Below are positions 34,091-42,745 of a DNA stretch of 64,000 nucleotides, in pieces. The first letter of the stretch is position 1. Every line of letters starts with the position of its first letter. Source of the DNA: Bin87 sp965204905. Its GTDB lineage: Bacteria > Chloroflexota > Dehalococcoidia > Lucifugimonadales > UBA3495. The notes beneath the pieces are model-generated. The model was not told the origin of the DNA, ran no database searches, and saw only the letters and a list, made by a program, of their open reading frames with translations. Both the position numbers and the translations under genes were made by a program. Location of the stretch: contig OZ242042.1 of NCBI GenBank assembly GCA_965204905.1, positions 620,001-684,000 of the forward strand. Direction: 5' to 3'.

Positions 34091-34975
34091 ATGCCTGACT
34101 TTGACGATTACTTGATCGTAAGTGAATTCCCGGAGACACCGGTTGAACGGATGGTGGTGGCGTTCCGGGGTTGGCCGGATGCGGGAGACGCAGCCACCGC
34201 CACGCTCAACTACCTTTTGACAACATTCCAAGCTGAAAAGTTCGCTGAGATTGACCCGGAAGAATTTTTCAACTTTGCCCAGGAACGGCCTCGATCTACC
34301 CGCAGCAAAGATGGCACGCGGCATCTGCAATGGCCGGCCAATGAATTCTACCTCTGGCGAGGGAGTTCGCACACGCCGGCGGTGGTGCTCTATCTGGGCA
34401 CGGAGCCCCATTTGCGTTGGCGCACGTTCTCCTCGCTGGTGGCGGACGTGGCGCGTCAGTGCGGCGTGAAGTCGGTGGTTCACATCGGCGCATTGCTGGA
34501 CGCGGTGCCGCATACGCGGGCGATCCGCTTTACCGGAACGTCCACCAACCGCAACATCCAGGCGAGCTTTGACAAGGGCAACATCCGGTCGTCCAACTAC
34601 CAGGGGCCGTCGGGAATCACGCTGCCAATCTCCGAGTCATTGGCGGCGCGCGGCATCAGCTATACATCGCTGTGGGGGCACGTGTCTCACTACCTGCACG
34701 CCACGCCGAATTTTCGCGTCAGCCTGGGCCTGGCGCGCTACCTGACGGACATGTTGGCGATGCCCATCGACCTGGGAAAACTGTACGGCATGGCCGATGC
34801 TTTCGACCGCGAGGTGGAGAAGGTAATCACCGAGGACGAACAGCTGGGCAAGTACATCGTTACGCTGGAAGAGCGTTACGACGCGGCCAGCGAGAGCAGG
34901 GAGATGCCGAACCCGGCCGATCTGGTCAAGGAGCTGGAGCAGTTTTTGCGGGCCGAGCGCGGCGGCGGATCATAG
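34091..34975 (+). CDS. PAC2-family protein (proteasome assembly chaperone-like)
   Basis: This 294-residue protein has the PAC2 core: VVAFRGWPDAGDAATATLNYL near residues 22-42 and SVVHIGALLDAVPHTR near 129. YQGPSGITLPISESLAARGI near 174 and the ATPNFRVSLGLARYLTDML helix near 209 follow. PAC2 proteins occur in archaea and actinobacteria, where they relate to the proteasome; in bacteria without one the role is open. It is followed by a family B repeat and a protoglobin-like gene. Confidence 0.85.
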   Translation: MPDFDDYLIVSEFPETPVERMVVAFRGWPDAGDAATATLNYLLTTFQAEKFAEIDPEEFFNFAQERPRSTRSKDGTRHLQWPANEFYLWRGSSHTPAVVLYLGTEPHLRWRTFSSLVADVARQCGVKSVVHIGALLDAVPHTRAIRFTGTSTNRNIQASFDKGNIRSSNYQGPSGITLPISESLAARGISYTSLWGHVSHYLHATPNFRVSLGLARYLTDMLAMPIDLGKLYGMADAFDREVEKVITEDEQLGKYIVTLEERYDAASESREMPNPADLVKELEQFLRAERGGGS

Positions 34976-34990
34976 GGTGCGAGGTTCGCA

Positions 34991-35021
34991 TCTGGATTCC
35001 GGCTTTCGCCGGAATGACGGT
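34991..35021. repeat. Intergenic palindromic repeat, family B
   Basis: This is a copy of the family B unit: ATTCCGGC then TTTC then GCCGGAAT followed by GACGG. It lies between the PAC2 and globin-like genes. Confidence 0.8.
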
Positions 35022-35107
35022 GTAGTAGTGCGGTCGGGTTGCCGGCCAACCATCGTGGCGGTATAGTCAAGCCGACCCTGAATTTGTGTTTGAGGGGGCG
35101 TCCCTTG

Positions 35108-35752
35108 ATGATTTTTGACTGGCCGGAGCGAATGCGGCAGATGGCCGAATTCGTAGGCTTCACCGACGATGACCTGGCCCTGGTGCGGGAAAGTGGGCCC
35201 CTGCTATTGCCCCGGGCCGACGAACTGGCCGCCGCTGTCTATGAGCATTTCCTGTCTTACCCGGCCACGGCGCGCTATTTTCTCACCCGCGACGGGGAGG
35301 TCAACGAGCTCCGGCTGGAAAGGCGCAAGCACAGCCTGGCCCGCTGGATGCGCAACAGCATCGAGTTCAAAATCGACGAACAGTTTCCCGTCTTTCTGCT
35401 GGCTGTGGGCGTGGTGCATAGCAATCCGCCGCTGCCGGCTGGCCGGCACGGTTCCGTCCCCGCCCGCTTTATGACCGGCACCATATCCTTCATTCAAACG
35501 CAGATCGCGTCCTTCCTGGCCGAGGAAATCCGCGACCCGGTTCGAGCGTTGCAAATGTCGGCGGCGTGGAACAAGATGCTGATGCTTCAGCTGGACATCC
35601 TGCTGGCTGGGTACGTAACCGAAACGCCGATACCGCCGCGTCCGGATGCGCCGCTGATGGACGATGACGGAAGGGAAATAGAGCCGGAAATCACCGTTAC
35701 GCCCGACACCAGCCGTCGTAACGGTTCCCCACAGACTCAACAGGAGAATTAG
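35108..35752 (+). CDS. Protoglobin-domain protein
   Basis: This 214-residue protein has an all-helical globin-sensor/protoglobin fold. The heme proximal histidine is probably H104 in LAVGVVHSNPPL, the usual position in globin-coupled sensors. An upstream RRKHSLARWMRN block with H75 lies in the E-helix region. The last 40 residues (from about 173) are Pro/Asp/Thr-rich and probably disordered; no signalling domain is attached. It likely binds O2, CO or NO, as a sensor or for gas-linked chemistry. GAGGGGG precedes the ATG. The aroQ-like gene starts two bases after its stop. Confidence 0.8.
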   Translation: MIFDWPERMRQMAEFVGFTDDDLALVRESGPLLLPRADELAAAVYEHFLSYPATARYFLTRDGEVNELRLERRKHSLARWMRNSIEFKIDEQFPVFLLAVGVVHSNPPLPAGRHGSVPARFMTGTISFIQTQIASFLAEEIRDPVRALQMSAAWNKMLMLQLDILLAGYVTETPIPPRPDAPLMDDDGREIEPEITVTPDTSRRNGSPQTQQEN

Positions 35753-35753
35753 C

Positions 35754-36182
35754 ATGACCAAGGTATTGGTAATTCAAGGAGCCGGCATGAACATGCGCGG
35801 CAAGGTGCAGGTTGAAATCTTCGGCCCCAACACCCTGGACCAGATGAACGAGCAGATCCGCGGCTACGGCGAGAGCCTGGGCGTGGACGTGAAGATTGTC
35901 CACTCCAACATCGAGGGCGAGGTGGTGAACGCGTTGTACGACGCCTGGGAGGAAGGGTACGATGCGTGCCTCATCAATCCGGCCGGCTACACCACCGTCA
36001 ACGGCCCGCTGCGGGGGGCGATTCAGCAGGTGCCAATGCCGGTGATTGAGGTTCATGCCAGCAACCCCACGGCTCGCGGCACCGTATCCGCCGTGCTGCC
36101 AGTGAGCAAAGGGTGCGTGTACGGCTTCGGAGTGTACGGGTACTACCTGGCGATGGAAGCGGTGAAGCACACGGTGGAATAA
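35754..36182 (+). CDS. Divergent type II 3-dehydroquinase-like protein
   Basis: This 142-residue protein has the length and fold pattern of type II dehydroquinases (AroQ): KVLVIQGAGMNMRGKV, then SNIEGEVVNALYDAWEEG, LINPAGYTTVNGPLRGAI and IEVHASNPTARGT. The catalytic His of EVH is kept (H101) and N75 is present. However, the catalytic Tyr of the flexible loop aligns with Phe (F23) and the loop Arg with Lys (K17). The usual RE-FR-H segment after ARG is also lost. The enzyme may have lost dehydration activity or act on another substrate. GGAGAA lies before the ATG. It is probably cotranscribed with the protoglobin gene. Confidence 0.75.
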   Translation: MTKVLVIQGAGMNMRGKVQVEIFGPNTLDQMNEQIRGYGESLGVDVKIVHSNIEGEVVNALYDAWEEGYDACLINPAGYTTVNGPLRGAIQQVPMPVIEVHASNPTARGTVSAVLPVSKGCVYGFGVYGYYLAMEAVKHTVE

Positions 36183-36187
36183 GAACG

Positions 36188-36236
36188 GGGCGGGCACTAT
36201 AGAACGATGACAGGGCGGGCACAAGGCCCGCCCCTA
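36188..36236. repeat. Intergenic palindromic repeat, family D (two units, one degenerate)
   Basis: GGGCGGGC (36214-36221) pairs with GCCCGCCC (36227-36234) around ACAAG, followed by CTACAG. A second GGGCGGGC unit lies 24 bases upstream, at 36189-36197. Related hairpins occur at 44671-44699 and 12475-12497. Confidence 0.7.
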
Positions 36237-36258
36237 CAGTTGCGGCCAGTCCGCCCGC

Positions 36259-36450
36259 TTACTCGCAGCGGAGGCAGCGGACATCCTTGAACACGGTGTC
36301 GTGGATGCCCGGGTTGGTGATCAGGTAGTCCATGATGATGCGGACGACCTTGCCCTCGTCGGCGATGTTGTACTTTTCCTTGGACGTGTTGATGAGGCCG
36401 ATGTGCTCGGCATTGACGTCAACGGTGAGTGCGGTTTTGGTGCCTGCCAT
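36259..36450 (-). CDS. Small hypothetical protein with C-terminal cysteine pair
   Basis: This 63-residue protein starts MAGTKTALTVDVNAEHIGL, has a central helix VVRIIMDYLIT and ends VRCLRCE, a CxxC that might bind metal. AGGAG lies seven to eight bases before the ATG. No family is recognised. It lies between the AroQ-like gene (opposite strand) and tRNA-Glu (same strand). Confidence 0.6.
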   Translation of the reverse strand: MAGTKTALTVDVNAEHIGLINTSKEKYNIADEGKVVRIIMDYLITNPGIHDTVFKDVRCLRCE

Positions 36451-36530
36451 TTTGGTTCGCTCCTGTGGTTGAAGGTATGGGCGCCGGCATACAGTCGGCG
36501 GCACAAGCATAGCATAGGGATAGCGCTTTC

Positions 36531-36570
36531 CACCCTCACCCCAGCCCTCTCCCATCGAGGGAGAGGGAGC
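36531..36570. repeat. Intergenic palindromic repeat, family A
   Basis: CCACCCTCACCCCAGCCCTC then TCCCATCGAGGGAGAGGG matches the 7901 and 9541 copies. It directly precedes the tRNA-Glu terminator. Confidence 0.8.
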
Positions 36571-36571
36571 G

Positions 36572-36597
36572 AAAAGCCCTCCGCAAGTGCGGAGGGC
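36572..36597 (-). terminator. Rho-independent terminator of tRNA-Glu
   Basis: On the minus strand GCCCTCCGC, loop ACTT and GCGGAGGGC form a nine-pair stem followed by TTTT (36575-36572). It lies 11 bases after the tRNA 3' end. Confidence 0.75.
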
Positions 36598-36608
36598 CAT
36601 TGGTTGGC

Positions 36609-36687
36609 TGGTACCCCGGATGGGCTTCGATCCCATGATCTCCACCTTGAAAGGGTGGCGTCCTTGACCAGGCTAGACGACCGGGGC
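36609..36687 (-). tRNA. tRNA-Glu (anticodon TTC)
   Basis: The minus-strand cloverleaf has acceptor arms GCCCCGG/CCGGGGT, an anticodon stem CCACC/GGTGG around the loop CTTTCAA (anticodon TTC), and an encoded CCA. The total length is 79 nt. Confidence 0.93.
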
Positions 36688-36735
36688 ATGAGCGTCGCTC
36701 AGCGACGTTCAATGATTTTATCATACATCCCGTAT

Positions 36736-37779
36736 TTACGGGTACACGGCCAGGGCTTCCAGGGACATTTCCTCGGGGTAGCCGCACATCAGGTTCATGT
36801 TTTGCACGGCTTGGCCGGCGGCGCCCTTGACCAGGTTGTCGAGGCAGCTGATGACGATGAGGCGGTTGGTGCGTGGGTCAACCACCGGATACACGAGGCA
36901 GTGATTGTTGCCGAGGGTCTGCTTGGTCTGCGGGGGCGCGTTGGTTACCTGCACGAATGCGTCGTCCGCGTAGAAGTCCCGGTACAGCTGCCGGATACGC
37001 TCGGAGGCGTCGAGGTCCTGGGCGATGTCGGGACTCAACGGGGCGTAGCAGGAGCTCAATATGCCCCGCGTCATGGGGATCAGGTGGGTGAGGAAGGTGA
37101 GATTGACCGGGGAATCGGACATGGTGTCCAGTTCCTGGCTGATTTCCGGCAGGTGGCGGTGGCCGTTGACCGAGTAGGCCATGACGTTTTCGTTCACTTC
37201 CGAGAAGTGAGTGGTCATGCTCAGGGTGCGGCCCGCGCCCGAAACTCCCGACTTGCTGTCCACGATGATGTCGCTGCTAATCAAACCGTGCCGGATGGCG
37301 GGAGCCAGGGCCAGGATCGCGCTGCTGGGGTAGCATCCGGGGTTGGCTACCAGGCGCGCGTCCGCGACGGCGTCCCGGTTCAGCTCGGTGAGACCGTACA
37401 CTGCCTCTTCAAGGTAGGTTGGGTCGGGGTGATCGACGCCGTACCACTTGGAATAGACGTCGGCCTGCTTGAGGCGGAAGTCCGCGGAGATGTCCACGAC
37501 CTTGACGCCCTGTTCCAGCAGGGGGATGCAGGCTTCGGCGCTGGCCTTGTGGGGCAACGCCGAGAAGACGAGGTCCAGCTCATCGCACAGGTCGGCGGTG
37601 ATGTCCAGTTCCATGTTGTCCAGGTGGGGAAACACCTGGCCCAGCGGTTGGCCGGCGGCGCTGCGTCCGGTGACCGACGCGATTTCCACTTCGGGATGGT
37701 GGCGCAGGATGCGGACGAGTTCGCAGCCGGCGTATCCGGTAACGTTGATGATTCCTACTTTGAGGTTTCCGGCTTTCAC
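36736..37779 (-). CDS. argC: N-acetyl-gamma-glutamyl-phosphate reductase
   Basis: The 347-residue enzyme catalyses the NADPH-dependent reduction in arginine synthesis. The nucleotide-binding start is KVGIINVTGYAGCELVRIL (the usual GxTGYxG pattern). The catalytic cysteine is C149 in VANPGCYPSSAIL. SGVSGAGRT near 174 and HRHLPEI near 207 are also typical. The start is GTG (37779) and overlaps the stop of nth by four bases (GTGA), so the two are translationally coupled. AAGGAG lies upstream. No other arginine gene is in the window. Confidence 0.96.
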   Translation of the reverse strand: MKAGNLKVGIINVTGYAGCELVRILRHHPEVEIASVTGRSAAGQPLGQVFPHLDNMELDITADLCDELDLVFSALPHKASAEACIPLLEQGVKVVDISADFRLKQADVYSKWYGVDHPDPTYLEEAVYGLTELNRDAVADARLVANPGCYPSSAILALAPAIRHGLISSDIIVDSKSGVSGAGRTLSMTTHFSEVNENVMAYSVNGHRHLPEISQELDTMSDSPVNLTFLTHLIPMTRGILSSCYAPLSPDIAQDLDASERIRQLYRDFYADDAFVQVTNAPPQTKQTLGNNHCLVYPVVDPRTNRLIVISCLDNLVKGAAGQAVQNMNLMCGYPEEMSLEALAVYP

Positions 37780-38657
37780 GGTTGAAGCTCCTTCACGACT
37801 TGGGTGTGGGGGACGGGCGTAGGCGCAGCCGGTTCCGGCTCAAGGCCGGAATTACGGCCGCTGCGTCGCCTGCGTCCTGGAGCCTGCCCGTCGGGGCGGT
37901 CGGAGTCGGTTGCGTCGTTGACTAGAGCAGCCTCTGCCGCGTCCTGGATCGCTTTCTCGTCGCGGGATGGACAACCGTAGTTGACGACACACGTTCCGCA
38001 CAGTGGGCGCTGAGCCTTGCAGACCTTGCGGCCGTGGGTGATCAGAGCCGCGTGGAACGGGTACACGTCCTCGGGAGGCATGGCAGCCTCCAAGATTTCG
38101 TGAGCCTTGTCGGCGTTGACTTTCGACCCGATGAATCCCAGGCGCTGACTCACCCGGAAGATGTGGGTATCCACGGCCATGGCCGGCATACCCAGCGAGA
38201 AGCTCAGGATGATTCCGGCCGACTTAGGGCCGATGCCGGGTAGTTGTCTCAACCAGGCACGGGCTTCGTCCATGGGCATTTCGGCCAGGAACGTGAGGTC
38301 CAGGGAGCCGTCGTTGAGCTCCAATATCTGATTCAGCACGGTCTTGATGCGCGGAGCCTTGATCTTGGCCAATCCGCCGCCGGAGATGGCATCTTCAATA
38401 TCGTCCACCTCAGCGGCTGCCACAGCTTCCAGGGTACCGAACCGCTCCATCAGGGTGCGGAAAGCGCGCTCGGAGTTGCGATCCGAAGTGTGCTGGGAAA
38501 GGATGGTGAAAGTCAGTTCATGCGCCGGGTCCAGGCGCGGCTCATTCTCAAACGGCCCGTGATCTTCGGTCAGCAGCCGGATAGCGTCGGAGATGGTTAC
38601 GCCGGGCTTTTTGGCGCGCCGAGAGCGGCGGGTTGTGGCGGCTTTCCGTGGTGGCAT
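37776..38657 (-). CDS. nth: Endonuclease III-type DNA glycosylase
   Basis: The 293-residue protein has the helix-hairpin-helix LPGIGPKSAGIIL with catalytic K145 and the catalytic D163 in AMAVDTHIFRVS. The [4Fe-4S] ligands are at C213, C220, C223 and C229 (spacing 6-2-5). It removes oxidised pyrimidines and cleaves abasic sites. It is longer than E. coli Nth (211) because of a basic N-terminus and a Pro/Arg-rich C-terminal tail from about residue 245. It precedes argC with a GTGA overlap. Confidence 0.93.
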   Translation of the reverse strand: MPPRKAATTRRSRRAKKPGVTISDAIRLLTEDHGPFENEPRLDPAHELTFTILSQHTSDRNSERAFRTLMERFGTLEAVAAAEVDDIEDAISGGGLAKIKAPRIKTVLNQILELNDGSLDLTFLAEMPMDEARAWLRQLPGIGPKSAGIILSFSLGMPAMAVDTHIFRVSQRLGFIGSKVNADKAHEILEAAMPPEDVYPFHAALITHGRKVCKAQRPLCGTCVVNYGCPSRDEKAIQDAAEAALVNDATDSDRPDGQAPGRRRRSGRNSGLEPEPAAPTPVPHTQVVKELQP

Positions 38658-38729
38658 TTGGCTTTTTCGCTGACTAAAATCGGGTTCGACAACAGGGGAA
38701 TTTTAGCACAGCGCGCCGCGCGGCGGCAG

Positions 38730-40031
38730 TCAGGGCGCCTCGGTTTGTGGACGGGCCACTGTTTGGGGCGGTGGTTCCGACGGACGAGTTACCAACGGGG
38801 TCAGGAAAAGGGCAGGCAGGGAGATTGCAATGCAGGCCAGGGCGTTCAACGTGACGGATGTCTGGATGCCGATCTGGTCTCCCAGCCAACCCATCAGCAG
38901 TACTCCCGGCGGGGTTCCGATCCCGATGCACAGGCTCTGCAAACCGACCATGCGGCCCCGCATTTCCGGCGGCGACGACCTCATGGTGATCGCGCCCTGC
39001 ATGGTGCCGAAACAGGACAGACCGATTCCGCTGAGCACCAGAATCCCAAAGGTGACTGTGTACCACGGCGACCACACGAAAATCGTGGACGTGATCATCA
39101 CACTGAACGCGCCAATCGCGAAGATCCGCCCGTGATACCGCACGGTGCCCACCGATGCCAGGATGATTGCGGTGACCAACTGGCCCACCGATTCCGCGGC
39201 GGCCAGGACTCCAACCAGCGTTTCGCCGACGCCGAGATGGTCCCTGCCGATGGCCGGCACGAACTGACGGGCCGGGAAAGCGAGGCCATTGATCATTATG
39301 GTGATGAAGAGCATTCCCATCAGCTGACGGTGGTTGAAAGCGGCGCGCACCACGTCGCCCAAACTGTTCCAGATGGGTTCCACTCGCCATTCCCGCTCCA
39401 CGCGGGGGATGCGCACCCGAATCGCCAGCGCAACCGCCGCCACGTGCATTGCGACGATTGCGGCGTAAGCCCAAGTGTAACCGGGATAATACGGCCAGAA
39501 ATAACCGATGTGCTCAATCAGGAAGCCACCGACAAAGGGGCCGATCATGCGCCCCATAGTCCCGCTCATGGAGTCTATTGACAGGGCATTGACCACGCGC
39601 CGTTCCCCCACGATGTCGAATATGGCGGTGCGACGCGCCGGATCCTCCAGAGCGCGACTGATGCCCTGTAGCAGCATAGCGGCAAATACATGCCAAGACG
39701 CTATCTGCCCGGTAAAGAGCAGCAGGAAAAGGGCAACGCCGGCGCCCAGCTTGATCACCATGGAGATTAACCAGATTTTCTTCCGGTCAAATCGGTCGGC
39801 GATGATTCCGGTGAAGGGCGAAAATATGGGCCGGGGCAGGTTCTCGAAGCCTAAAACCAGCCCCAGCATGAGGGTGGAATCGGTCAGCGTATAGACGAGA
39901 ACGCTGGTAACGAGCAGCTCCATCCAGCGGGTAAGCTCGGAGACGTTCACCACGTACCAGATAGCCCGGAAGCGGGGGTTCTGGAGAACCTCCATCATGG
40001 GCGAAGCTGAGCGACCGGCGGAAACTGCCAA
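38730..40031 (-). CDS. MFS transporter (probable multidrug or metabolite exporter)
   Basis: The 433-residue membrane protein has about 12 hydrophobic helices and the MFS-3 layout. The conserved GIIADRFDRKKIWL loop between helices 2 and 3 contains the MFS motif A. The helix with FGTMQGAITMRSSPPEMRGR near 355 resembles EntS-type exporters. A TTG start (40031) is chosen because AGAGAGG lies five bases upstream; ATG 39998 is the alternative. The longer frame to 40496 runs into the opposite-strand sulfotransferase gene and is rejected. The gene is divergent from the sulfotransferase. Confidence 0.85.
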   Translation of the reverse strand: MAVSAGRSASPMMEVLQNPRFRAIWYVVNVSELTRWMELLVTSVLVYTLTDSTLMLGLVLGFENLPRPIFSPFTGIIADRFDRKKIWLISMVIKLGAGVALFLLLFTGQIASWHVFAAMLLQGISRALEDPARRTAIFDIVGERRVVNALSIDSMSGTMGRMIGPFVGGFLIEHIGYFWPYYPGYTWAYAAIVAMHVAAVALAIRVRIPRVEREWRVEPIWNSLGDVVRAAFNHRQLMGMLFITIMINGLAFPARQFVPAIGRDHLGVGETLVGVLAAAESVGQLVTAIILASVGTVRYHGRIFAIGAFSVMITSTIFVWSPWYTVTFGILVLSGIGLSCFGTMQGAITMRSSPPEMRGRMVGLQSLCIGIGTPPGVLLMGWLGDQIGIQTSVTLNALACIAISLPALFLTPLVTRPSEPPPQTVARPQTEAP

Positions 40032-40168
40032 CGAGACCTCTCTGATGAACGTCGGGCGACGCTCGCGCACGCCGGATTTTACACCCAAGTAACATAAGGA
40101 CGCTTGTATTTCCAGTACCGAATTGCCGCGGTTGGCGCAGCCGGCGTGTCGCACCCGAAGCGTTGGGG

Positions 40169-40174
40169 TATAAT
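40169..40174 (+). promoter_or_regulatory. TATAAT -10 box upstream of the sulfotransferase
   Basis: A perfect TATAAT lies 59 bases before the sulfotransferase ATG, in the intergenic space between it and the divergent MFS gene. The -35 region is weak. Confidence 0.45.
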
Positions 40175-40233
40175 CCCGAATTGTTGATGACCCTTGGGAT
40201 CGGGAACCATCTCTACTGGCAGGATCGGTCGAA

Positions 40234-41454
40234 ATGGCAACTTCGAGAGTTAGCAACGAGCAGCAGGAAGCGCGTCGGGGCCAGCGGCCCGGGCGCAGCG
40301 GATACAACCCGGCGGCGCGGGCCGCTGCTGATTCCGGGTTCAGCACGGGATTCAACAGCTTTCTGTCCACCGGGCGGTTAGCGTTGGCGCTGCGCCTGGG
40401 ACTGCGGTACGGGGTGGACCGACGCTTCATCCCGCGATACCTGGGTATTCTGGCGACGGACATAGGGTTTGCGCCTTTCAGGCTGTGGCAAAGCATCGCC
40501 TACGGTCGGCGCATTGAGCGTACCGAGATCCATCCGGAGCCGATATTCCTGCTGGGATTCTGGCGTTCGGGAACCACGCTGCTGCACAACCTGTTCGCGT
40601 GTGATCCGCAGTGGGGTTTCGTGAATACCTATCAGGCCGCGCTGCCGGACCTTTTCCTGGCCGGGCAGAACCGATTGCGCCGGCTGCTCGCTTCCTCGCT
40701 GCCGGAGAACCGGGGCATCGACAACATACCGGTCGATTTCGCCATGCCCCAGGAAGAAGAGATTGCGCTGATGTGCGCCAGCGGACTCAGCCCTTACGTG
40801 TCGCTGAATTTTCCGCGCACCGCGAATGAGACCCTGGAGTATCTCTTCATGGGCGACAGCGTAGATCAGTGCGAGCGCGAACGGTGGCGCGCCGAATACA
40901 CCAGGTTGCTGAAAGCGGCCAGCCTCTACATGGACGGCAAGCCTTTGGTACTGAAGTCGCCCTCCAACACCAGCCGCATCGCCGAACTGCTGCGCCTGTT
41001 CCCCGACGCCAGGTTCGTGTACATCCAGCGCAATCCATATGATACGTTGCGCTCATACCTGCACCTGCTCAGGCTGATGAACGGGTGGCATGCGCTCCAG
41101 AGTTTCGACTTTGACGAACTGGTGCAGCGGCAGGTGCGGATCTACCGGCGCATGGCCGAAGCCTACCTGGAGCAACGGGAGATGATTCCGGCGGGACGGT
41201 TGGTTGAGATACGGTACGAGGAACTAGAGCAGGACAACATCGGACAGATGGAGCGCATCTACAACGATCTGAACCTGGACGGGTACCAGGCGTTCGCTCC
41301 GCAACTGGCCGAGTACGTGGAATCCATTTCCGATTTTCAGAAGAACCCGTCGCAGATCAGCGAGCAGGTGATACGGCTGGTCAACGAGCACGTTCCGTTC
41401 CTGGTGTCGGAGTTCGGTTACGAGTTCATAGAGACGCCGGCAGGCTCGGCATGA
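40234..41454 (+). CDS. Sulfotransferase family protein (PAPS-dependent)
   Basis: The 406-residue enzyme has the 5'-phosphosulfate loop FLLGFWRSGTTLLHNLF near residues 104-121 and the 3'-phosphate motif FVYIQRNPYDTLRS near 262-275. These match the Sulfotransfer_3 family. The N-terminal 45 residues are charged and not conserved. It transfers sulfate from PAPS to an unknown acceptor such as a carbohydrate, lipid or small molecule. The ATG is preceded by AGGATCGG, a weak site. It is the only sulfur-transfer gene in the window. Confidence 0.88.
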   Translation: MATSRVSNEQQEARRGQRPGRSGYNPAARAAADSGFSTGFNSFLSTGRLALALRLGLRYGVDRRFIPRYLGILATDIGFAPFRLWQSIAYGRRIERTEIHPEPIFLLGFWRSGTTLLHNLFACDPQWGFVNTYQAALPDLFLAGQNRLRRLLASSLPENRGIDNIPVDFAMPQEEEIALMCASGLSPYVSLNFPRTANETLEYLFMGDSVDQCERERWRAEYTRLLKAASLYMDGKPLVLKSPSNTSRIAELLRLFPDARFVYIQRNPYDTLRSYLHLLRLMNGWHALQSFDFDELVQRQVRIYRRMAEAYLEQREMIPAGRLVEIRYEELEQDNIGQMERIYNDLNLDGYQAFAPQLAEYVESISDFQKNPSQISEQVIRLVNEHVPFLVSEFGYEFIETPAGSA

Positions 41455-41517
41455 GTGGGTTGGCAATGATTCGCCGTGATAACATCGAAATGTAGATCAA
41501 CGCAAGGGAGGCCGTAC

Positions 41518-42402
41518 ATGGACCAGGCAGTCAGCGAATTTTGGGTTGCAACGCGCGCGATTCTCGATGAAACGCCGATCAACGCCACGCTCACGGAGAA
41601 TCCAGAGCTCAGCGGCCGAGAGTACGCGACGTGGAACGTCTCCCTGAGCAGTTACGGCGGGCAGCGGCTGCGAGCGTTCTACACGGCGCCCCGGCACGGC
41701 GCAGCGTCGGGCAAGTTTCCGGCGATGCTGGCGGTGCCCGGCTACGGCGGCGGCAAGGACATTCCATACCACGTGGTGATGCATGGGTTCGCGGTGCTGA
41801 CGCTGTTCCCACGGGGGCAGGGTGAGAGCATCCCAGAGTGGGACCTGCCGGAAGGGGCGAACAAGCTGACCTATAACGTAACCGACCGGGACACTTACTA
41901 CTACCGCGGCGGGTACATGGACTGCGTGCGCGGCATCGACTTTCTGGCCGGGCGCGACGAGGTGGACAGCAACCGCATCGGTATGTGGAGCCGCAGCCAG
42001 GGCGGCGGTTTCACGCTGGCGACGGCGGCGCTGGACCAAAGGCTCGCTGCGGCGGTCGCGGAGGAGCCGTTCATGTGCAACTATCCGGTGGCCATCGACA
42101 TCGACACCAGCCCCTACCACGAACTGCGCAACTACGTGCAGGAACACCCGGAGCAGCGGCAAGCGATGTTGGACACCCTCCGATATTTTGACACGCTCAC
42201 GCTGGCCGACGCGATTGAGTGCCCCATCCTGGTCAACATCGGCATGGCCGACACCACCTGCCCCTACGACACCATCATGCCGGTGTTCGACCGCATCAAG
42301 GCGCACAAATCGCTGCTGGTGTACCCGGACCTGCCGCACAGCCCATGCACGGATTTCAACGTCCACGCCATGAACTGGCTGAAGCGGTACCTGGGGACGT
42401 AA
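41518..42402 (+). CDS. Alpha/beta hydrolase, acetyl-xylan-esterase (AXE1)-like
   Basis: The 294-residue protein starts with a family N-terminal arm, then SSYGGQRLRAFYTAP. The nucleophile is Ser in GMWSRSQGGGF near residue 162. VPGYGGGKD near 74 precedes it, and LPHSPCTDFNVH near the C-terminus gives the catalytic His. It resembles cephalosporin-C/acetyl-xylan esterases, which remove acetyl groups from sugars. AAGGGAGG precedes the ATG. The substrate is not known. Confidence 0.87.
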   Translation: MDQAVSEFWVATRAILDETPINATLTENPELSGREYATWNVSLSSYGGQRLRAFYTAPRHGAASGKFPAMLAVPGYGGGKDIPYHVVMHGFAVLTLFPRGQGESIPEWDLPEGANKLTYNVTDRDTYYYRGGYMDCVRGIDFLAGRDEVDSNRIGMWSRSQGGGFTLATAALDQRLAAAVAEEPFMCNYPVAIDIDTSPYHELRNYVQEHPEQRQAMLDTLRYFDTLTLADAIECPILVNIGMADTTCPYDTIMPVFDRIKAHKSLLVYPDLPHSPCTDFNVHAMNWLKRYLGT

Positions 42403-42433
42403 AGCCGGGCCAAGATGGCAGAGGAGTTTGCAG

Positions 42434-42745
42434 ATGGATTCGGTAGCGACGCTATTGTCCAAAGCGCGCCGGGCCCGCACGGAGGAGCCGGAAAAGGCGC
42501 CCGGCCTGCTACTCAAGGCCGTCCAGCAACGAGTACGGGAAATCTGTCCCGACGAGGATCCGTGGGACGCGGTGCGGCGCTTGGCGGAAGAAAAGGACAA
42601 AAGCGCCATACGGAGCACCTACTGGGGGATAATGATGCTTGAGGACGACCAGCGGCGTAATCTCCCGTATGACCAAGACAGTTGGGAGGTTAACCTGGAT
42701 ATGGCTGACATTCTGATTCAGCTGCTGGACGAAAACGATGACTGA
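42434..42745 (+). CDS. Small hypothetical protein, first of a coupled pair
   Basis: This 103-residue protein is highly charged and helical (LLSKARRARTEEPEKAPGLL then AVRRLAEEKDKS), with no recognised domain. The GAGGAG site lies seven bases before the ATG. It overlaps the downstream HEPN-like gene by eight bases. The pair has toxin-antitoxin-like size and layout, but no family supports that. Confidence 0.6.
   Translation: MDSVATLLSKARRARTEEPEKAPGLLLKAVQQRVREICPDEDPWDAVRRLAEEKDKSAIRSTYWGIMMLEDDQRRNLPYDQDSWEVNLDMADILIQLLDENDD

Noticed and set aside
40032..40496. Long N-terminal extension of the MFS transporter
   Set aside because: It overlaps the opposite-strand sulfotransferase and its promoter. 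The extension is not hydrophobic or conserved.
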